64,000 nucleotides of DNA from a bacterium (GCA_020444325.1 JAHLLD010000017.1:24689-88688), one strand, 5' to 3'; shown: positions 1 through 9,584, counted from the stretch's first letter. Made by a program: numbers and translations. Notes: generated by a model from the sequence alone, not told the origin.

Positions 1-1389
1 TACAAGGGACTCAAGTACAGCATCCAGGTTGCACCGGAAGATTGCACGGGCTGCGCGCTCTGCGTCGAGGTGTGTCCCGCCAAGAACAAGTCGGAAGTGC
101 GCCTGAAAGCCATCAACATGGTTCCGCAACCGCCGATCCGCGAGCAGGAACGCGAGAACTGGGACTTCTTCCTGAACATCCCGGAATTCGACCGCACCAC
201 CTGCCGCGTCGATACCATCAAGGGTTCACAGCTGCTGCAGCCGCTGTTTGAATTCTCGGGTGCCTGCTCGGGCTGCGGCGAGACTCCGTATGTCAAGCTC
301 ACCAGCCAGCTTTTCGGCGACCGCATGATCGTCGCCAACGCCACGGGCTGTTCTTCGATTTATGGCGGCAACCTTCCAACCACCCCGTGGGCCGTCAATG
401 CCGACGGTCAGGGTCCCGCCTGGTCGAACTCCCTGTTTGAAGACAACGCCGAATTCGGCTTCGGCTTCCGCCTCACCATCGACAAGCAGAATCAGTTCGC
501 ACGCGAACTGCTGATGCGCATGGCAGGCGATGTCGGTGAAGATCTTGCGCGCGGACTCCTCGACGCTGACCAGTCCACCGAGGCAGGCATTCTCGAACAG
601 CGCAAGCGCGTCACCGCACTGAAAGACAAGCTGGCCGGACTCAGCACGCCGGAAGCCAAGCGCCTTCTCTCCGTGGCCGACTTCCTGATCAAGCGCAGTG
701 TGTGGATCATGGGCGGTGACGGCTGGGCGTATGACATTGGTTATGGCGGACTCGATCACGTGCTCGCCTCCGGTAAGAATGTCAACGTGCTGGTCATGGA
801 TACCGAAGTGTACTCAAACACCGGTGGACAGATGTCGAAGGCCACACCGATCGGTGCCGTTGCAAAATTCGCCGCCGGCGGCAAGCCCATTGCGAAAAAG
901 GACCTCGGACTGATGGCCATGAGCTACGGTACGGTGTATGTCGCACAGGTCGCCATGGGCGCCAATGATGCCCAGACCCTTCGCGCCTTCCTCGAAGCCG
1001 AAGCCTACGACGGTCCTTCCCTCATCATCGCCTACAGCCACTGCATCGCGCACGGTATTGACATGTCCAAGGGCATGGAGCATCAGAAAACCCTTGTCGA
1101 ATCGGGTCTCTGGCCGCTGTACCGCTACAATCCGGATCTCGTCGCCGAAGGCAAAAATCCCTTCAAGCTCGACTCCAAGCCGCCGAAAATTTCGGTCAAG
1201 GACTTCATCACGACCGAAACGCGTTTCAATATGCTCTTCAAGAGCAAGCCTGACGAGGCAGCCCGCCTGCTCGGCATGGCGCAGGAGCATGTCAACAATC
1301 GGCAGAAATACTACCAGCAGCTCGAGACGCTGTATGAGAATATCAGCGTCCCTGCACAGGAAGCAGCCGAAGACACGGCAGCGGAATAA
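1..1389 (+). CDS. nifJ: Pyruvate:ferredoxin (flavodoxin) oxidoreductase, C-terminal part (cut by window start)
   Basis: This is the last 462 residues of a single-chain pyruvate:ferredoxin oxidoreductase, which cleaves pyruvate with CoA to acetyl-CoA and CO2 and passes the electrons to ferredoxin. The reading frame is open from base 1. Residues 15-25 hold a 4Fe-4S ferredoxin motif (C15, C18, C21, C25, then P). The TPP-binding domain follows, with GCGETPY, then [18 protein letters not shown] and [16 protein letters not shown], and the [11 protein letters not shown] signature further on. Full-length enzymes have about 1200 residues, so roughly the first 60 percent lies outside the window. The stop is TAA. 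A DHODH-like flavoprotein follows after 83 bp on the same strand, a pairing I remember as common in Bacteroidota/Chlorobi genomes. The family is certain; the direction of use (pyruvate oxidation or synthesis) cannot be read from sequence. Confidence 0.95.
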   Translation, partial: YKGLKYSIQVAPEDCTGCALCVEVCPAKNKSEVRLKAINMVPQPPIREQERENWDFFLNIPEFDRTTCRVDTIKGSQLLQPLFEFSGACSGCGETPYVKLTSQLFGDRMIVANATGCSSIYGGNLPTTPWAVNADGQGPAWSNSLFEDNAEFGFGFRLTIDKQNQFARELLMRMAGDVGEDLARGLLDADQSTEAGILEQRKRVTALKDKLAGLSTPEAKRLLSVADFLIKRSVWIMGGDGWAYDIGYGGLDHVLASGKNVNVLVMDTEVYSNTGGQMSKATPIGAVAKFAAGGKPIAKKDLGLMAMSYGTVYVAQVAMGANDAQTLRAFLEAEAYDGPSLIIAYSHCIAHGIDMSKGMEHQKTLVESGLWPLYRYNPDLVAEGKNPFKLDSKPPKISVKDFITTETRFNMLFKSKPDEAARLLGMAQEHVNNRQKYYQQLETLYENISVPAQEAAEDTAAE

Positions 1390-1472
1390 CATTCGAGACG
1401 GCGTGCGGAGTGAAAAATCACTTCGCACGCCACTATCACGGAAGATCATTACAGAAACCTGAGGATAGAAGC

Positions 1473-2471
1473 ATGGATCTTACCACCACCTACATGGGAC
1501 TGCAGCTGAAAAACCCGCTGGTCCCTTCGGCTTCGCCGCTGTCGCGCGACCTCGACAATATCAAACGTCTGGAAGACGCCGGCGCATCGGCCATCGTGAT
1601 GTACTCACTTTTCGAAGAACAGATCGAGCACGAGCAGCTCGAGCTTGACCACTTCCTCGCCCAGGGCGCGGAAAGTTACCAGGAAGCAATCAGCTACTTC
1701 CCGGAAGCAGAAGACTATAACCTCGGTCCCGACGAGTACCTCGAGCATATTCGCTCGGCAAAAGCCGCGACGAATATCCCCATCATCGGCAGCCTCAACG
1801 GCGTATCCGCCGGTGGCTGGCTTGAGTACGCGAAGAAAATTCAGGACGCAGGTGCTGATGGACTCGAACTGAACGTCTACTATATCCCAACCGATACACG
1901 TTTCAGCGCCGAAGAAATTGAAAACATCTACGTCGAAGACCTCACCCGCATCAAGGCGGCTGTGAATATTCCCGTCGCCATGAAACTCAGTCCCTACTTC
2001 ACGACCATGGCGAGCATGGCGAAAAAACTGGATGGAGCCGGAGCTGACGCACTCGTCATGTTCAATCGCTTCTACCAGCCCGACTTCGATCTCGAAGAGC
2101 TGGAAGTCGTTCCGACGGTCAATCTCAGCAACTCGACCGAGAACCGCCTCCCGCTACGGTGGATCGCCATCCTCCACGGACATATCCGTGCAAGCATGGC
2201 TGCCACCACCGGCATCCACACTGCGCAGGATGCGCTGAAAATGCTCATGGCAGGCGCCGACGTCACCATGCTCTGCTCCGCCCTGCTCGAAAAGGGTCCT
2301 GAGCATCTCGGTACCGTCCTCAACGACCTCCAGCAGTGGATGGAAGAAAAGGAATACGACTCCGTCACCCAGATGAAAGGCAGCATGAGCCAGCGCTCCG
2401 TCGCCGAACCCGCCGCTTTTGAACGCGCAAACTACATGAAAGCGCTCAATAGCTGGAAAGTCACCATCTGA
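1473..2471 (+). CDS. Dihydroorotate dehydrogenase-like FMN flavoprotein
   Basis: This 332-residue TIM-barrel protein belongs to the dihydroorotate dehydrogenase/PreA superfamily. It starts [17 protein letters not shown] and runs through barrel strands such as [41 protein letters not shown] and [20 protein letters not shown], the last resembling the phosphate-binding end of the FMN site. I chose the ATG at 1473 because GAGGAT lies about 8 bp upstream; an earlier in-frame ATG at 1410 would add 21 non-conserved residues. It is probably not the pyrimidine enzyme pyrD itself: such DHODH-like proteins are usually found next to pyruvate:ferredoxin oxidoreductase, as here. A ferredoxin-linked redox role is an inference from this context. 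A strong terminator follows at 2529. Confidence 0.85.
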   Translation: MDLTTTYMGLQLKNPLVPSASPLSRDLDNIKRLEDAGASAIVMYSLFEEQIEHEQLELDHFLAQGAESYQEAISYFPEAEDYNLGPDEYLEHIRSAKAATNIPIIGSLNGVSAGGWLEYAKKIQDAGADGLELNVYYIPTDTRFSAEEIENIYVEDLTRIKAAVNIPVAMKLSPYFTTMASMAKKLDGAGADALVMFNRFYQPDFDLEELEVVPTVNLSNSTENRLPLRWIAILHGHIRASMAATTGIHTAQDALKMLMAGADVTMLCSALLEKGPEHLGTVLNDLQQWMEEKEYDSVTQMKGSMSQRSVAEPAAFERANYMKALNSWKVTI

Positions 2472-2528
2472 GACGAAATGACTCAGCAGTCAGAATACTG
2501 ACTAATGAGTTCTGGAAATGACTGATCG

Positions 2529-2560
2529 GTCACCCCGCTTCCCGGCGGGGTGACTTTTAT
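2529..2560. terminator. Rho-independent terminator between convergent genes
   Basis: GTCACCCCGC, a six-base loop and GCGGGGTGAC form a perfect 10-bp GC-rich stem, followed by TTTTAT on the plus strand. It ends the nifJ/DHODH-like unit and could also serve the convergent SET-domain gene. Confidence 0.8.
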
Positions 2561-2584
2561 TCTGGAGGGGCTGCGCGTTCCTTT

Positions 2585-3118
2585 TTATCCCTTTTTCCTG
2601 CTCTGTTTCTTCTTCCCGGCCTTTCCGCTGCTTTTCTTCTTGCCTTTTTTCCCGCGTTTCTTTTCCGGTGGTGGCTCGAGCATCGTCCCACGGCAGTTCG
2701 GTGCACCGCAACGGCAGGCAAATTTCGCCTTCACCTCTTTGGTCTGTTTCCCGTCGTAGTCGAGGTGATAGTCGTAATTCAACTCCTCCCCTTCTTTGAT
2801 GGAACGGAGCGCGATGATGAATGCGCGTCCGTCGATAATCTCCGATTCACAGTTCGGATCGCAGCTGTGGTTGATATACTGCGCATCGCTTCCACCCACG
2901 GCGGCGTCGAGCACGACATCGTCTTCTATGGAGAACAGCAGGACATGCGGCTTATCCCCACTGTCGTTGTAGCGTCTGGTCGCTTCGTCATCCGAAATGC
3001 GTTCACCGAGATACTCGGCCACGCGTGTACCCTTGCGTATTTTTTTTGCGGCAAAGGCGCCGTAGCCGTGAACGGGAGATTTGCGTACGATGAAAAACGA
3101 TTTGGGTTTCTTTCCCAT
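2585..3118 (-). CDS. SET-domain protein-lysine methyltransferase with lysine-rich tail
   Basis: This is a 177-residue S-adenosylmethionine-dependent methyltransferase of the SET family, expected to methylate lysine on a protein. Visible motifs are HGYGAFAAKKIRKG near residue 17, YINHSCDPNCE at 81-91 (the SET knot NHSC), NYDYHLDYDG at 114-123, and a post-SET zinc cluster C-x-C-x4-C at 135-142. Residues 152-177 are almost all Lys, Gly, Ser and Arg, resembling a histone-like or nucleic-acid-binding tail. The start is the ATG at 3118 because AGGAG precedes it; the longer open frame to 3214 adds 32 unlikely residues. The gene is alone on its strand. Bacterial SET proteins are often considered acquired from eukaryotes, but a compact SET plus post-SET form also occurs widely in bacteria. 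The substrate is unknown. Confidence 0.85.
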   Translation of the reverse strand: MGKKPKSFFIVRKSPVHGYGAFAAKKIRKGTRVAEYLGERISDDEATRRYNDSGDKPHVLLFSIEDDVVLDAAVGGSDAQYINHSCDPNCESEIIDGRAFIIALRSIKEGEELNYDYHLDYDGKQTKEVKAKFACRCGAPNCRGTMLEPPPEKKRGKKGKKKSSGKAGKKKQSRKKG

Positions 3119-3325
3119 GGCTCCTGGACCTGCATGATCTGACAAGCTGGCGTCCCTTCGGGACAGCAGGCCGTCCCGTGGGACAGCACTTCCCCATATT
3201 ACTTCATCGCACAATAATTCTCACGCTCTTCTCACATTTTTTCTCCCACGAAAGCGCCTTTTTTTCTTATTTTATCGCATTAGTGTGGCAAATCGTCTGA
3301 AAAGAACACAACGCAGAGGAACATG

Positions 3326-6300
3326 ATGAGATCTCTACAGCACGTCATGTTGACGGTGGTATTGCTTGCGGCTCTCTCGCTGCCGCTTTCAGCGCAGGTG
3401 TCGCTCACGACACTGAGTACTGCCTCAACGCAGGATTTCAACACGCTGATCAACAGCGGAAGCGGAACGTGGACCGACAACAGCACAATTACAGGCTGGT
3501 ATCACGCCCGTACCGGTTCCGGAAACACCATCGTCGCCAATGACGGCGGCAGCAACGCAGGCAATCTCTACAGTTATGGCACCGGAACTTCAACCGACCG
3601 CGCACTCGGATCCGTCGGATCCGGAAACAGCGCTGCCGGTGATTTCTGGTGGGGGGTGCGCCTGGTCAACAACACGGGCAGCACGATTACCTCGCTGGAC
3701 ATTTCCTACTACGGTGAGCAGTGGCGATACAGCGGTACCGCCGCGGTGCAGACGGTCGAATTCAGTTATCAGACAGGCAGCAGCCTGACGAGCCTTACCA
3801 GCGGCAGTTGGACGGCAGTTACTGCTCTGGATTTCAATTCCCCGATTTCCAGCGGCAGCACCGGATCGCTCGACGGCAATGCATCCGCGAACAGAACCCT
3901 TGTCAGCACCGTGCTTTCCGTCACCCTGAATCCGGGTGATGAAATCATGCTCCGCTGGTTCGACGACAATCACAGCGGTTCGGATCATGGACTCGCGGTC
4001 GACGATTTCAGCGTGACCCCGTACGGTTCGGCATCCGCCCCGACGACAGTGGAATTCAGTACCGCAAGCAGCGCCTTCAGCGAAGGCGCAGGCACCGTCA
4101 ACGTCACGGTGAGTATCACCAACCCTGATGCGTCCAATGCGACAACGGTGGATGTAGCGATGACCGGAAACGGCACGGCGACGAATGGGAATGACTGCAT
4201 ACCTGCCTACGCGACGCAGACGCTGACATTCCCCGCAGGAAGCAGTGCCGATCAGTCCATCAGCCTCACGCTCAATGACGACGTCATTTTCGAAGGCGAT
4301 GAAACATTCGAATTCGAATTGAAGAACGTCAGTGGCGGCAACAATGCTGCTGCCGGTGCACAGTCGATGCATACACTGACCATCCAGGAAAACGATCCTC
4401 CGCCCTCGCCTGACGTACTCGTCAACGAGTATTACAATGCCTATCAGAATATCGCAACGGATGAAGCCGTCGAGCTGTATGTCGCTGCCGACGGCGTCGA
4501 CATGCGCGGCTGGTCCATTTCCGACGCGACCAGTGGTGGCAGCTTCCCGTACGCAACCATCACATTTTCAAACGATGCGCTCTGGAGCAACCTGCCTGCC
4601 GGTACCATTATCGTGCTCGGCGGCATCTACAGTGTTCCCATTGAGGACACGGATGTTTCTGACGGACTCATCCAGGTGCAGGTGCCTGCATCCGGAAACA
4701 GCAACCAGTATTTCACCGGTCATACCGGTGGAACGTTTGCATTCGCCGGCTCCTCCGATGCATGCGCAATCATGGATGCTTCAAGTACTTTCGTTCATGG
4801 ACTCGCACACGGCAGCAACAATCAGAACACGCTGCCGCCGGGACTCCATGGCTGGCTGAACTCCTCGCTTTCCAGCGGTACGAGCTGCTACTTCGCACGC
4901 AGCGGCGCTCCGATGGTGATGAGTGATTTCCTCGAGAACACCTACGTCGATGAAGGCGCGGCATCTCTCGCCGCGGCGAACGACGCCGATGGAAACCGCG
5001 ACTTCCTCCGCTTCCTGCGCAGCCGCGACATCACATTGAATTACAATCTCGCCGGGACGTTCTACTGGAATATCACGGTGCAGAATGGCGCGACCGCCGC
5101 GCAGACGGGCGCCGTGTCCATCAGCAACATGCTGACCATTGAGAATGGGACATGGAACACGAGCGGAATGGCGCTCGCACTGCATTCCGCCGCAAATGCC
5201 GAGAACGGCAACGGCAGCGGAAATCTCACCGTCGGCGACGATGTGGCTGGCGACGCCGTGCTGCGTCTCGGTCCCACCTTCAGCGTGACGGGCAGCTTCG
5301 ACGCCAATCACGACGATGCGACGGTGGTGTATGAATCCGATGCCGTTACGGTATATCCCGCGACGTACTTCAATCTCACCATGCGATCCGGGCAGCAGAA
5401 AACCATTGATGGCGCTGTTACGGTGGTCGGCACGCTGACCATTGACGCCGGTGCCGAACTGCTGGTCAACGACCCGCAGGTTATCACGCTCGGGGCAAGC
5501 GGACTGTACGCAAACAACGGCAGCTTCCTCGGAAAAATCCGGAGCACCCGGATCTTTACCGGTGGAACCGAAGCCTTCGGTGGCATCGGTATCACACTGT
5601 TTGCACAGATCATAAATGCGCCGCAATCGCTCGTCCCGGGCACCGTCACGGTAACCATGACCAGCGGTGAATACATCTGGGTCGACAACACGCCTTCGAT
5701 TCTGCGCTACTACGAGATCGAAGACAGCAATCCGAATCTTTTCCCGGCAACCATGACCGTCGATTACGCACCGCAGGACTTGAATGGACAGACCGAATCG
5801 AATCTCGGGCTGTACAAGTCGACAAATAGCGGCAGCAGCTGGACGTCACGCACGGCAACGCTGAACACCTCGGCGAATACGCTTGAGCTCGACCTCGATG
5901 ACATCGACGGACTGTGGACCATGCACGCGAGTCCCCCGCAGGCTGTCATTATGACCGATCCCACATCCCTGTATTTCGAGACCGTGGAAAACGGTCCCTT
6001 GCCCGTCTCCCAACTGGTAGACGTATGGAATGACAGCGGCAGCGGTTCGATTCTCGATTGGGATGCCATCGCCGCAACGATGGAAACGCCGTCCTGGCTC
6101 TCCCTCACCCCTTCACCGGCTGAGGGACACAATTCCGGCAACTTCCTCGCAAACATCACGCGTTCCGATCTCGCACCCGGGTTCTACTCCGGTACGATCA
6201 CCGTGACTGATCCGCATGCCGCGAATGACCCCGTAGTCATTCCCGTGACGTATCGCGTGTTCGAGGAGCGGAAGCTGAGCATTGGTGTCGACACCTTGCG

Positions 6301-7600
6301 CATCAAGGTCTCGTACAAGCGTGTCAGCGTGGCCGCGAATATTCCCGTCGTCAACGGCGGTGAAAGTTTTGGTCCCGGTGAGATCGCGTGGACGGCGTCG
6401 AGCAGCACATCATGGATGACGCTGTCGAACACCTCCGGGCTCGAGGGCGACAAGCTCGGGATTGCCATCAGCGCCCTGACGATGATGCCCGGCACCTATT
6501 ACGGTGAAATCACGATTGAAGGCGTGAACAACGTCACCAACGTGCCCATCGTCAATTCGCCGCTTACCGTGCCGGTCGTGCTCGAGAACGAACCGCGCGA
6601 CCAGGTCGTGCACACTGTCAGCAGTCTGCCGATGGGAAGCGGAATGTCCTTCTACAACGCTGAAGGACATATCATCGCACGCATCGACGTCAACAGCGGT
6701 ACGGTGCAGAATCTCAGCCTGCGTCTCGTCCCCTACGCCCTGCCGCGCAACATTCAACGCCTGCGTTACGCCTACCGTCATTACATCCTCGACGCCGAGG
6801 GCAGCTACTCGGCTGACATGACACTGTATTACACGCTGAGTGAGCTCGGGCAGACCGGTATCGACCAGCCCGAACTGCTCCGCATCTGGCGTCAGATTCC
6901 CGCGCAGTACAGCTGGGTTCCCTACGCCGGATACTCCACACCTCTGATGCAAAGTGTGACAGCGTTCGGATTGACGGATCTCGATGGTATCTGGGCGATG
7001 GCCTACCCGTACTTCCCCGAAGAGTGGGAAGTTGAAGTCAACGCCGCCTGGAAAAACGACCACGAAGCGCGCATTTCCTTCAACACGACAATGGAAGGCA
7101 GCGGCATCGGTTTCATACTCGAGCGCAGCGAAACCGGCAGTGGAGAATGGCGCACCGCCGCCGTGCTTCCGCCCTCCACCTCGGGGCGCTATGCATTCGA
7201 GGAAGAGCTGCCGCAGGGACATTACACCTACCGTGTGATCACCTTCGACAGCGAGGGTACCGCACTTCAGTCGCCTGACACCGAACTGCTGCCCATGAGC
7301 ATTCTCGGCACCGGGCAACTCGATGCCGGCAGCTTCGCACTCGGCGTCGCTTCCCCGCATCCGGCACCGCTCACACGCGGAAGTGCACAGCTGCAGTTCT
7401 CCCTTCCGCAGGCAGGCGAACTCATGCTGGCATTGTACGACGCCGCTGGCCGCGAAGTCGCGACCATCGCCTCCGGGCAGTTCTCAGCAGGTGCGCATAC
7501 GGTTGACATTCCTCTCCAGGGACTCTCCGCCGGAACGTACTTCTACCGTCTCGCAACACGGAACGGTACGCTGACCCGCGCCCTGGTCGTCACCCGCTGA
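3326..7600 (+). CDS. Large secreted protein with Calx-beta, lamin-tail and T9SS type A sorting domains
   Basis: This protein of about 1424 residues begins with a signal peptide ending at LSAQ. An N-terminal beta-rich domain covers about residues 20-235. A Calx-beta-like domain follows near 240-355 (TTVEFSTASSAFSEGAGTV) and a lamin-tail-like domain near 363-510 (DVLVNEYYNAYQN, DEAVELYV). BACON/Ig-like modules lie around 880-1070 (TDPTSLYFETVENGPLPVSQ). The last 85 residues are a T9SS type A sorting domain (LMLALYDAAGREV, LSAGTYFYRLATRNG, ending ALVVTR). It should cross the outer membrane by T9SS and be released or anchored at the surface. Two ATGs stand in tandem at 3323 and 3326; I prefer 3326 because GAGGA is then 5 bp away. 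No catalytic residues are recognisable. It is the sole gene of its transcription unit. Confidence 0.85.
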   Translation: MRSLQHVMLTVVLLAALSLPLSAQVSLTTLSTASTQDFNTLINSGSGTWTDNSTITGWYHARTGSGNTIVANDGGSNAGNLYSYGTGTSTDRALGSVGSGNSAAGDFWWGVRLVNNTGSTITSLDISYYGEQWRYSGTAAVQTVEFSYQTGSSLTSLTSGSWTAVTALDFNSPISSGSTGSLDGNASANRTLVSTVLSVTLNPGDEIMLRWFDDNHSGSDHGLAVDDFSVTPYGSASAPTTVEFSTASSAFSEGAGTVNVTVSITNPDASNATTVDVAMTGNGTATNGNDCIPAYATQTLTFPAGSSADQSISLTLNDDVIFEGDETFEFELKNVSGGNNAAAGAQSMHTLTIQENDPPPSPDVLVNEYYNAYQNIATDEAVELYVAADGVDMRGWSISDATSGGSFPYATITFSNDALWSNLPAGTIIVLGGIYSVPIEDTDVSDGLIQVQVPASGNSNQYFTGHTGGTFAFAGSSDACAIMDASSTFVHGLAHGSNNQNTLPPGLHGWLNSSLSSGTSCYFARSGAPMVMSDFLENTYVDEGAASLAAANDADGNRDFLRFLRSRDITLNYNLAGTFYWNITVQNGATAAQTGAVSISNMLTIENGTWNTSGMALALHSAANAENGNGSGNLTVGDDVAGDAVLRLGPTFSVTGSFDANHDDATVVYESDAVTVYPATYFNLTMRSGQQKTIDGAVTVVGTLTIDAGAELLVNDPQVITLGASGLYANNGSFLGKIRSTRIFTGGTEAFGGIGITLFAQIINAPQSLVPGTVTVTMTSGEYIWVDNTPSILRYYEIEDSNPNLFPATMTVDYAPQDLNGQTESNLGLYKSTNSGSSWTSRTATLNTSANTLELDLDDIDGLWTMHASPPQAVIMTDPTSLYFETVENGPLPVSQLVDVWNDSGSGSILDWDAIAATMETPSWLSLTPSPAEGHNSGNFLANITRSDLAPGFYSGTITVTDPHAANDPVVIPVTYRVFEERKLSIGVDTLRIKVSYKRVSVAANIPVVNGGESFGPGEIAWTASSSTSWMTLSNTSGLEGDKLGIAISALTMMPGTYYGEITIEGVNNVTNVPIVNSPLTVPVVLENEPRDQVVHTVSSLPMGSGMSFYNAEGHIIARIDVNSGTVQNLSLRLVPYALPRNIQRLRYAYRHYILDAEGSYSADMTLYYTLSELGQTGIDQPELLRIWRQIPAQYSWVPYAGYSTPLMQSVTAFGLTDLDGIWAMAYPYFPEEWEVEVNAAWKNDHEARISFNTTMEGSGIGFILERSETGSGEWRTAAVLPPSTSGRYAFEEELPQGHYTYRVITFDSEGTALQSPDTELLPMSILGTGQLDAGSFALGVASPHPAPLTRGSAQLQFSLPQAGELMLALYDAAGREVATIASGQFSAGAHTVDIPLQGLSAGTYFYRLATRNGTLTRALVVTR

Positions 7601-7637
7601 TAGCGCGTCCGCTCCGCGGCCGCGATTGAACGATCGA

Positions 7638-7705
7638 ACGATGGAAGAATGGAAATATGGCCCCTGCGGTCATATTTCCATTTTTTCATTATTCCATCTT
7701 TCGGC
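7638..7705. repeat. Long hairpin repeat, copy 1 (intergenic, terminator-like)
   Basis: ATGGAAATATG and CATATTTCCAT form an 11-bp stem around a short GC-rich loop, extended outward by GATGGAAGAA against TTATTCCATC and followed by T-rich sequence. A second copy with nearly the same bases stands at 39454-39520, again between convergent gene ends. The hairpin could terminate transcription from the T9SS gene at 3326. Together with the following repeats it fills the 270-bp gap 7601-7870. Confidence 0.6.
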
Positions 7706-7723
7706 TTTGCATGGTTCGCCTCA

Positions 7724-7830
7724 TCAGGGATTGCTTCCACGAACACCACAAACATCCGGGAACACTTCACGGCAAGCAATCCCCGCTCCTACCGGGTTTG
7801 CAATCTGCAATCTGTCATCTGTAATCTGGA
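7724..7830. repeat. Dispersed hairpin repeat with CAATCTG array, copy 1
   Basis: AGGGATTGCTTCC at 7726 is matched about 35 bp later by the inverted GGCAAGCAATCCCC, and is followed by CGCTCC and a short run of CAATCTG/TCATCTG heptads to about 7828. The same arrangement recurs at 8471-8638 and 9340-9495. The inner part (ACATCCGGGAACACTTCAC) is also conserved between copies. Confidence 0.7.
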
Positions 7831-7838
7831 TTCCGCCG

Positions 7839-7884
7839 TCAGGCGGAGGATGCATCAGGCGGAGGATGCGTCAGGCGGAGGATG
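7839..7884. repeat. 16-bp tandem repeat overlapping the mntP stop codon
   Basis: TCAGGCGGAGGATGCA recurs with a period of 16 bp starting at 7839, 7855 and 7871, the last copy partial. The third copy provides the mntP stop codon (TCA on the plus strand), so the end of mntP has been locally duplicated outward. Confidence 0.75.
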
Positions 7885-8440
7885 TGAGGTGTTCGACGAG
7901 GATGCGGACGCCGATGAGGATGAGGATGATGCCGCCGATGAACTCCATGTGCGTACCGAAGCGTGCGGCGACGCGTTCACCGAGACGGATACCGATGAGG
8001 GACATGATTCCCGCGACAATCCCTATCACAATGGAGGGAAAAATAATCTCGACGCTGACGAGGGAGAGACTGAGTCCTACCGCCAGCGCATCGATGCTCG
8101 TAGCAACGGAGAGTGAAACAAGCGACCATCCACGGGTCACATCGCGCAGGATTTCCTTGTCCTCTCCCACCCCGAATGAATTCCACAGCATATGTCCCCC
8201 GACCACAGCGAGCAGCGTAAACGCAATCCAGTGATCGTATGCGGCAATGGCATCCGCGAAGCCGGAACCGGCGAGCCAGCCGAGAATCGGCATCAGTGCC
8301 TGGAAGAGTCCGAAATGAAAACTGAGGCGAAACGTCTGCCGCGCATCCGGCCGAAGCAGGTATGCCCCGGCAGACACCGATACTGCGAACGCATCGATAC
8401 CCAGCGCGAATGCAATGAACAACAGTGTCAGTGTATCCAA
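7871..8440 (-). CDS. mntP: Manganese efflux pump MntP
   Basis: This 189-residue membrane protein exports Mn2+ from the cytoplasm. It shows the two-fold repeat of the family: GIDAFAVSVSAGA in the first helix and SIDALAVGLSLSL in the fourth, each with the conserved acidic residue needed for metal passage. Six hydrophobic segments fit the known topology, and the length is typical. The start at 8440 is the only ATG that gives a complete first helix. The gene is isolated: dispersed hairpin repeats lie on both sides, and mtgA follows in the same orientation across a 195-bp repeat-filled gap. I see no mntP-type riboswitch upstream, where the sequence is taken up by heptad repeats. Confidence 0.92.
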   Translation of the reverse strand: MDTLTLLFIAFALGIDAFAVSVSAGAYLLRPDARQTFRLSFHFGLFQALMPILGWLAGSGFADAIAAYDHWIAFTLLAVVGGHMLWNSFGVGEDKEILRDVTRGWSLVSLSVATSIDALAVGLSLSLVSVEIIFPSIVIGIVAGIMSLIGIRLGERVAARFGTHMEFIGGIILILIGVRILVEHLTSSA

Positions 8441-8470
8441 ATATCACCCTTCCCAACGGGCAATAATCCG

Positions 8471-8638
8471 TCTGAAATCTGCAATCTGCCATCTGTCATC
8501 TGAAATCTACCATCTGTCATCTGTGTTCAGGGATTGCTTTCTGCATAACGGCAGACATCCGGGTACACCTCATGGGAAGCAAACCCTGCTCCAATTCCAT
8601 TTGCAATCTGTCATCTGAAATCTGCAATCTGCAATCTA
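8471..8638. repeat. Dispersed hairpin repeat with flanking CAATCTG arrays, copy 2
   Basis: An array of heptads (CTGAAAT, CTGCAAT, CTGCCAT, CTGTCAT) runs from 8471 to 8525. Next come CAGGGATTGCTTTC and, after about 35 bp, GGGAAGCAAACCCTGCTCC, an imperfect inverted match, then a second heptad array up to 8637. The last heptad merges with the mtgA stop codon. This fills the gap between mntP and mtgA. Confidence 0.7.
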
Positions 8639-9334
8639 TTTGGGTATTGCAACACCGCCCATGCGGGACATGATCCAGTTCGCGCGGCGATTTATGTAGG
8701 CGGTGGGATGCGCGGGTGACCAGCGGCGGGGATTGGGAAGGACGGCAGCCATCAGAGCAGCCTCCCGGCGGGTGAGTTCGGCAGCGGATTTGTGGAAATA
8801 TCGTCGTGCCGCGGCTTCCATGCCGTAAACCCCGTCTCCCGTTTCCACGACATTGGCATACATTTCGAGAATACGATGTTTCGTCCACAAATGCTCAATC
8901 GCCAGCGTAAACCATGCTTCCATGCCTTTTCGCAGATAATTTCGTCCCTGCCAGAGAAAAACATTCCGGGCGGTCTGCATTGTGATCGTACTGGCCCCCC
9001 GCACCTTTTTCCCGCGATGTGCACGATTGTAACGCATGGCGGCATCAAGCGCACGCCAGTCGATGCCGTCGTGCCGCATGAAGCGCGCGTCTTCCGCCGC
9101 CACCATGGCGCGAAAGACTTGCGGTGAGATACTCTCATACGGTACCCAGATGCGATCTACCCCCACGACGCGTCCCTCCCCGATGGCCTCATACACGCGC
9201 AAAAACATCAGCGGCGTCCATTCCGCCGGCAGCACCCGCAGCGCTGCAATAGCCATGACCAGTAGAAAAACAGTCACCGCCACCGTCCGGAACCCGGCCC
9301 GTATTGCTGTCCATATTTTTCGGATTGTTATCAT
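8636..9334 (-). CDS. mtgA: Monofunctional biosynthetic peptidoglycan transglycosylase
   Basis: This 232-residue GT51 enzyme polymerises lipid II into glycan strands at the outer face of the inner membrane. A single N-terminal membrane anchor (VAVTVFLLVMAIAALRVL) is followed by the GT51 motifs: VAAEDARFMRHDGIDW with the catalytic Glu, KVRGASTITMQTARNVFLW, RKGMEAWFTLAIEHLWTKHRILEMYANV, and Y-GMEAAARRYFHKSA. There is no transpeptidase domain, which separates it from class A penicillin-binding proteins. The length is usual for MtgA. It reads in the same direction as mntP, but repeats lie between and downstream, so the two are probably separate units. Confidence 0.93.
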   Translation of the reverse strand: MITIRKIWTAIRAGFRTVAVTVFLLVMAIAALRVLPAEWTPLMFLRVYEAIGEGRVVGVDRIWVPYESISPQVFRAMVAAEDARFMRHDGIDWRALDAAMRYNRAHRGKKVRGASTITMQTARNVFLWQGRNYLRKGMEAWFTLAIEHLWTKHRILEMYANVVETGDGVYGMEAAARRYFHKSAAELTRREAALMAAVLPNPRRWSPAHPTAYINRRANWIMSRMGGVAIPK

Positions 9335-9339
9335 TTTAC

Positions 9340-9495
9340 TTGCAATCTGTTATCAGGGATTGCTTCCGCAATGATCACAAGCATCCCGGGACACCTCACA
9401 GGAAGCAATCCCCGCTCCAATTCGATTTGCAATCTGCAATCTGCAATCTGCCATCTGCCATCTGCAATCTGCAATTTGAAATCTGCAATCTCACA
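9340..9495. repeat. Dispersed hairpin repeat with CAATCTG array, copy 3
   Basis: This is the best-preserved copy. AGGGATTGCTTCC at 9356 is perfectly inverted by GGAAGCAATCCCC at about 9402. One heptad unit precedes it (TTGCAATCTG) and a long array of about ten CAATCTG/CCATCTG units follows, to 9493. It occupies the 5' side of mtgA and the first half of the 338-bp gap 9335-9672. Confidence 0.75.
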
Positions 9496-9553
9496 ACAAT
9501 ATAAGGGATTTCCCGAATGTGGTGGGGCGCCGGAGCAGGACAACCGTATCGGA

Positions 9554-9584
9554 TTTGCTTTTTTTCATTCAGCTTGTAACTTTG
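9554..9584 (+). promoter_or_regulatory. Bacteroidota-type promoter for the 9673 lipoprotein gene
   Basis: TTTG at 9554-9557 and TAACTTTG at 9577-9584 are separated by 19 bp. They match the TTTG / TAnnTTTG promoter of Bacteroidota primary sigma factors, with centres 25 bp apart. Transcription would start near 9590 and give a leader of about 80 nt before the ATG at 9673. Confidence 0.6.

Noticed and set aside
8471..9495. CAATCTG heptad arrays as a CRISPR array
   Set aside because: The units are 7 bp long and contiguous, without unique spacers, and no cas genes are near.
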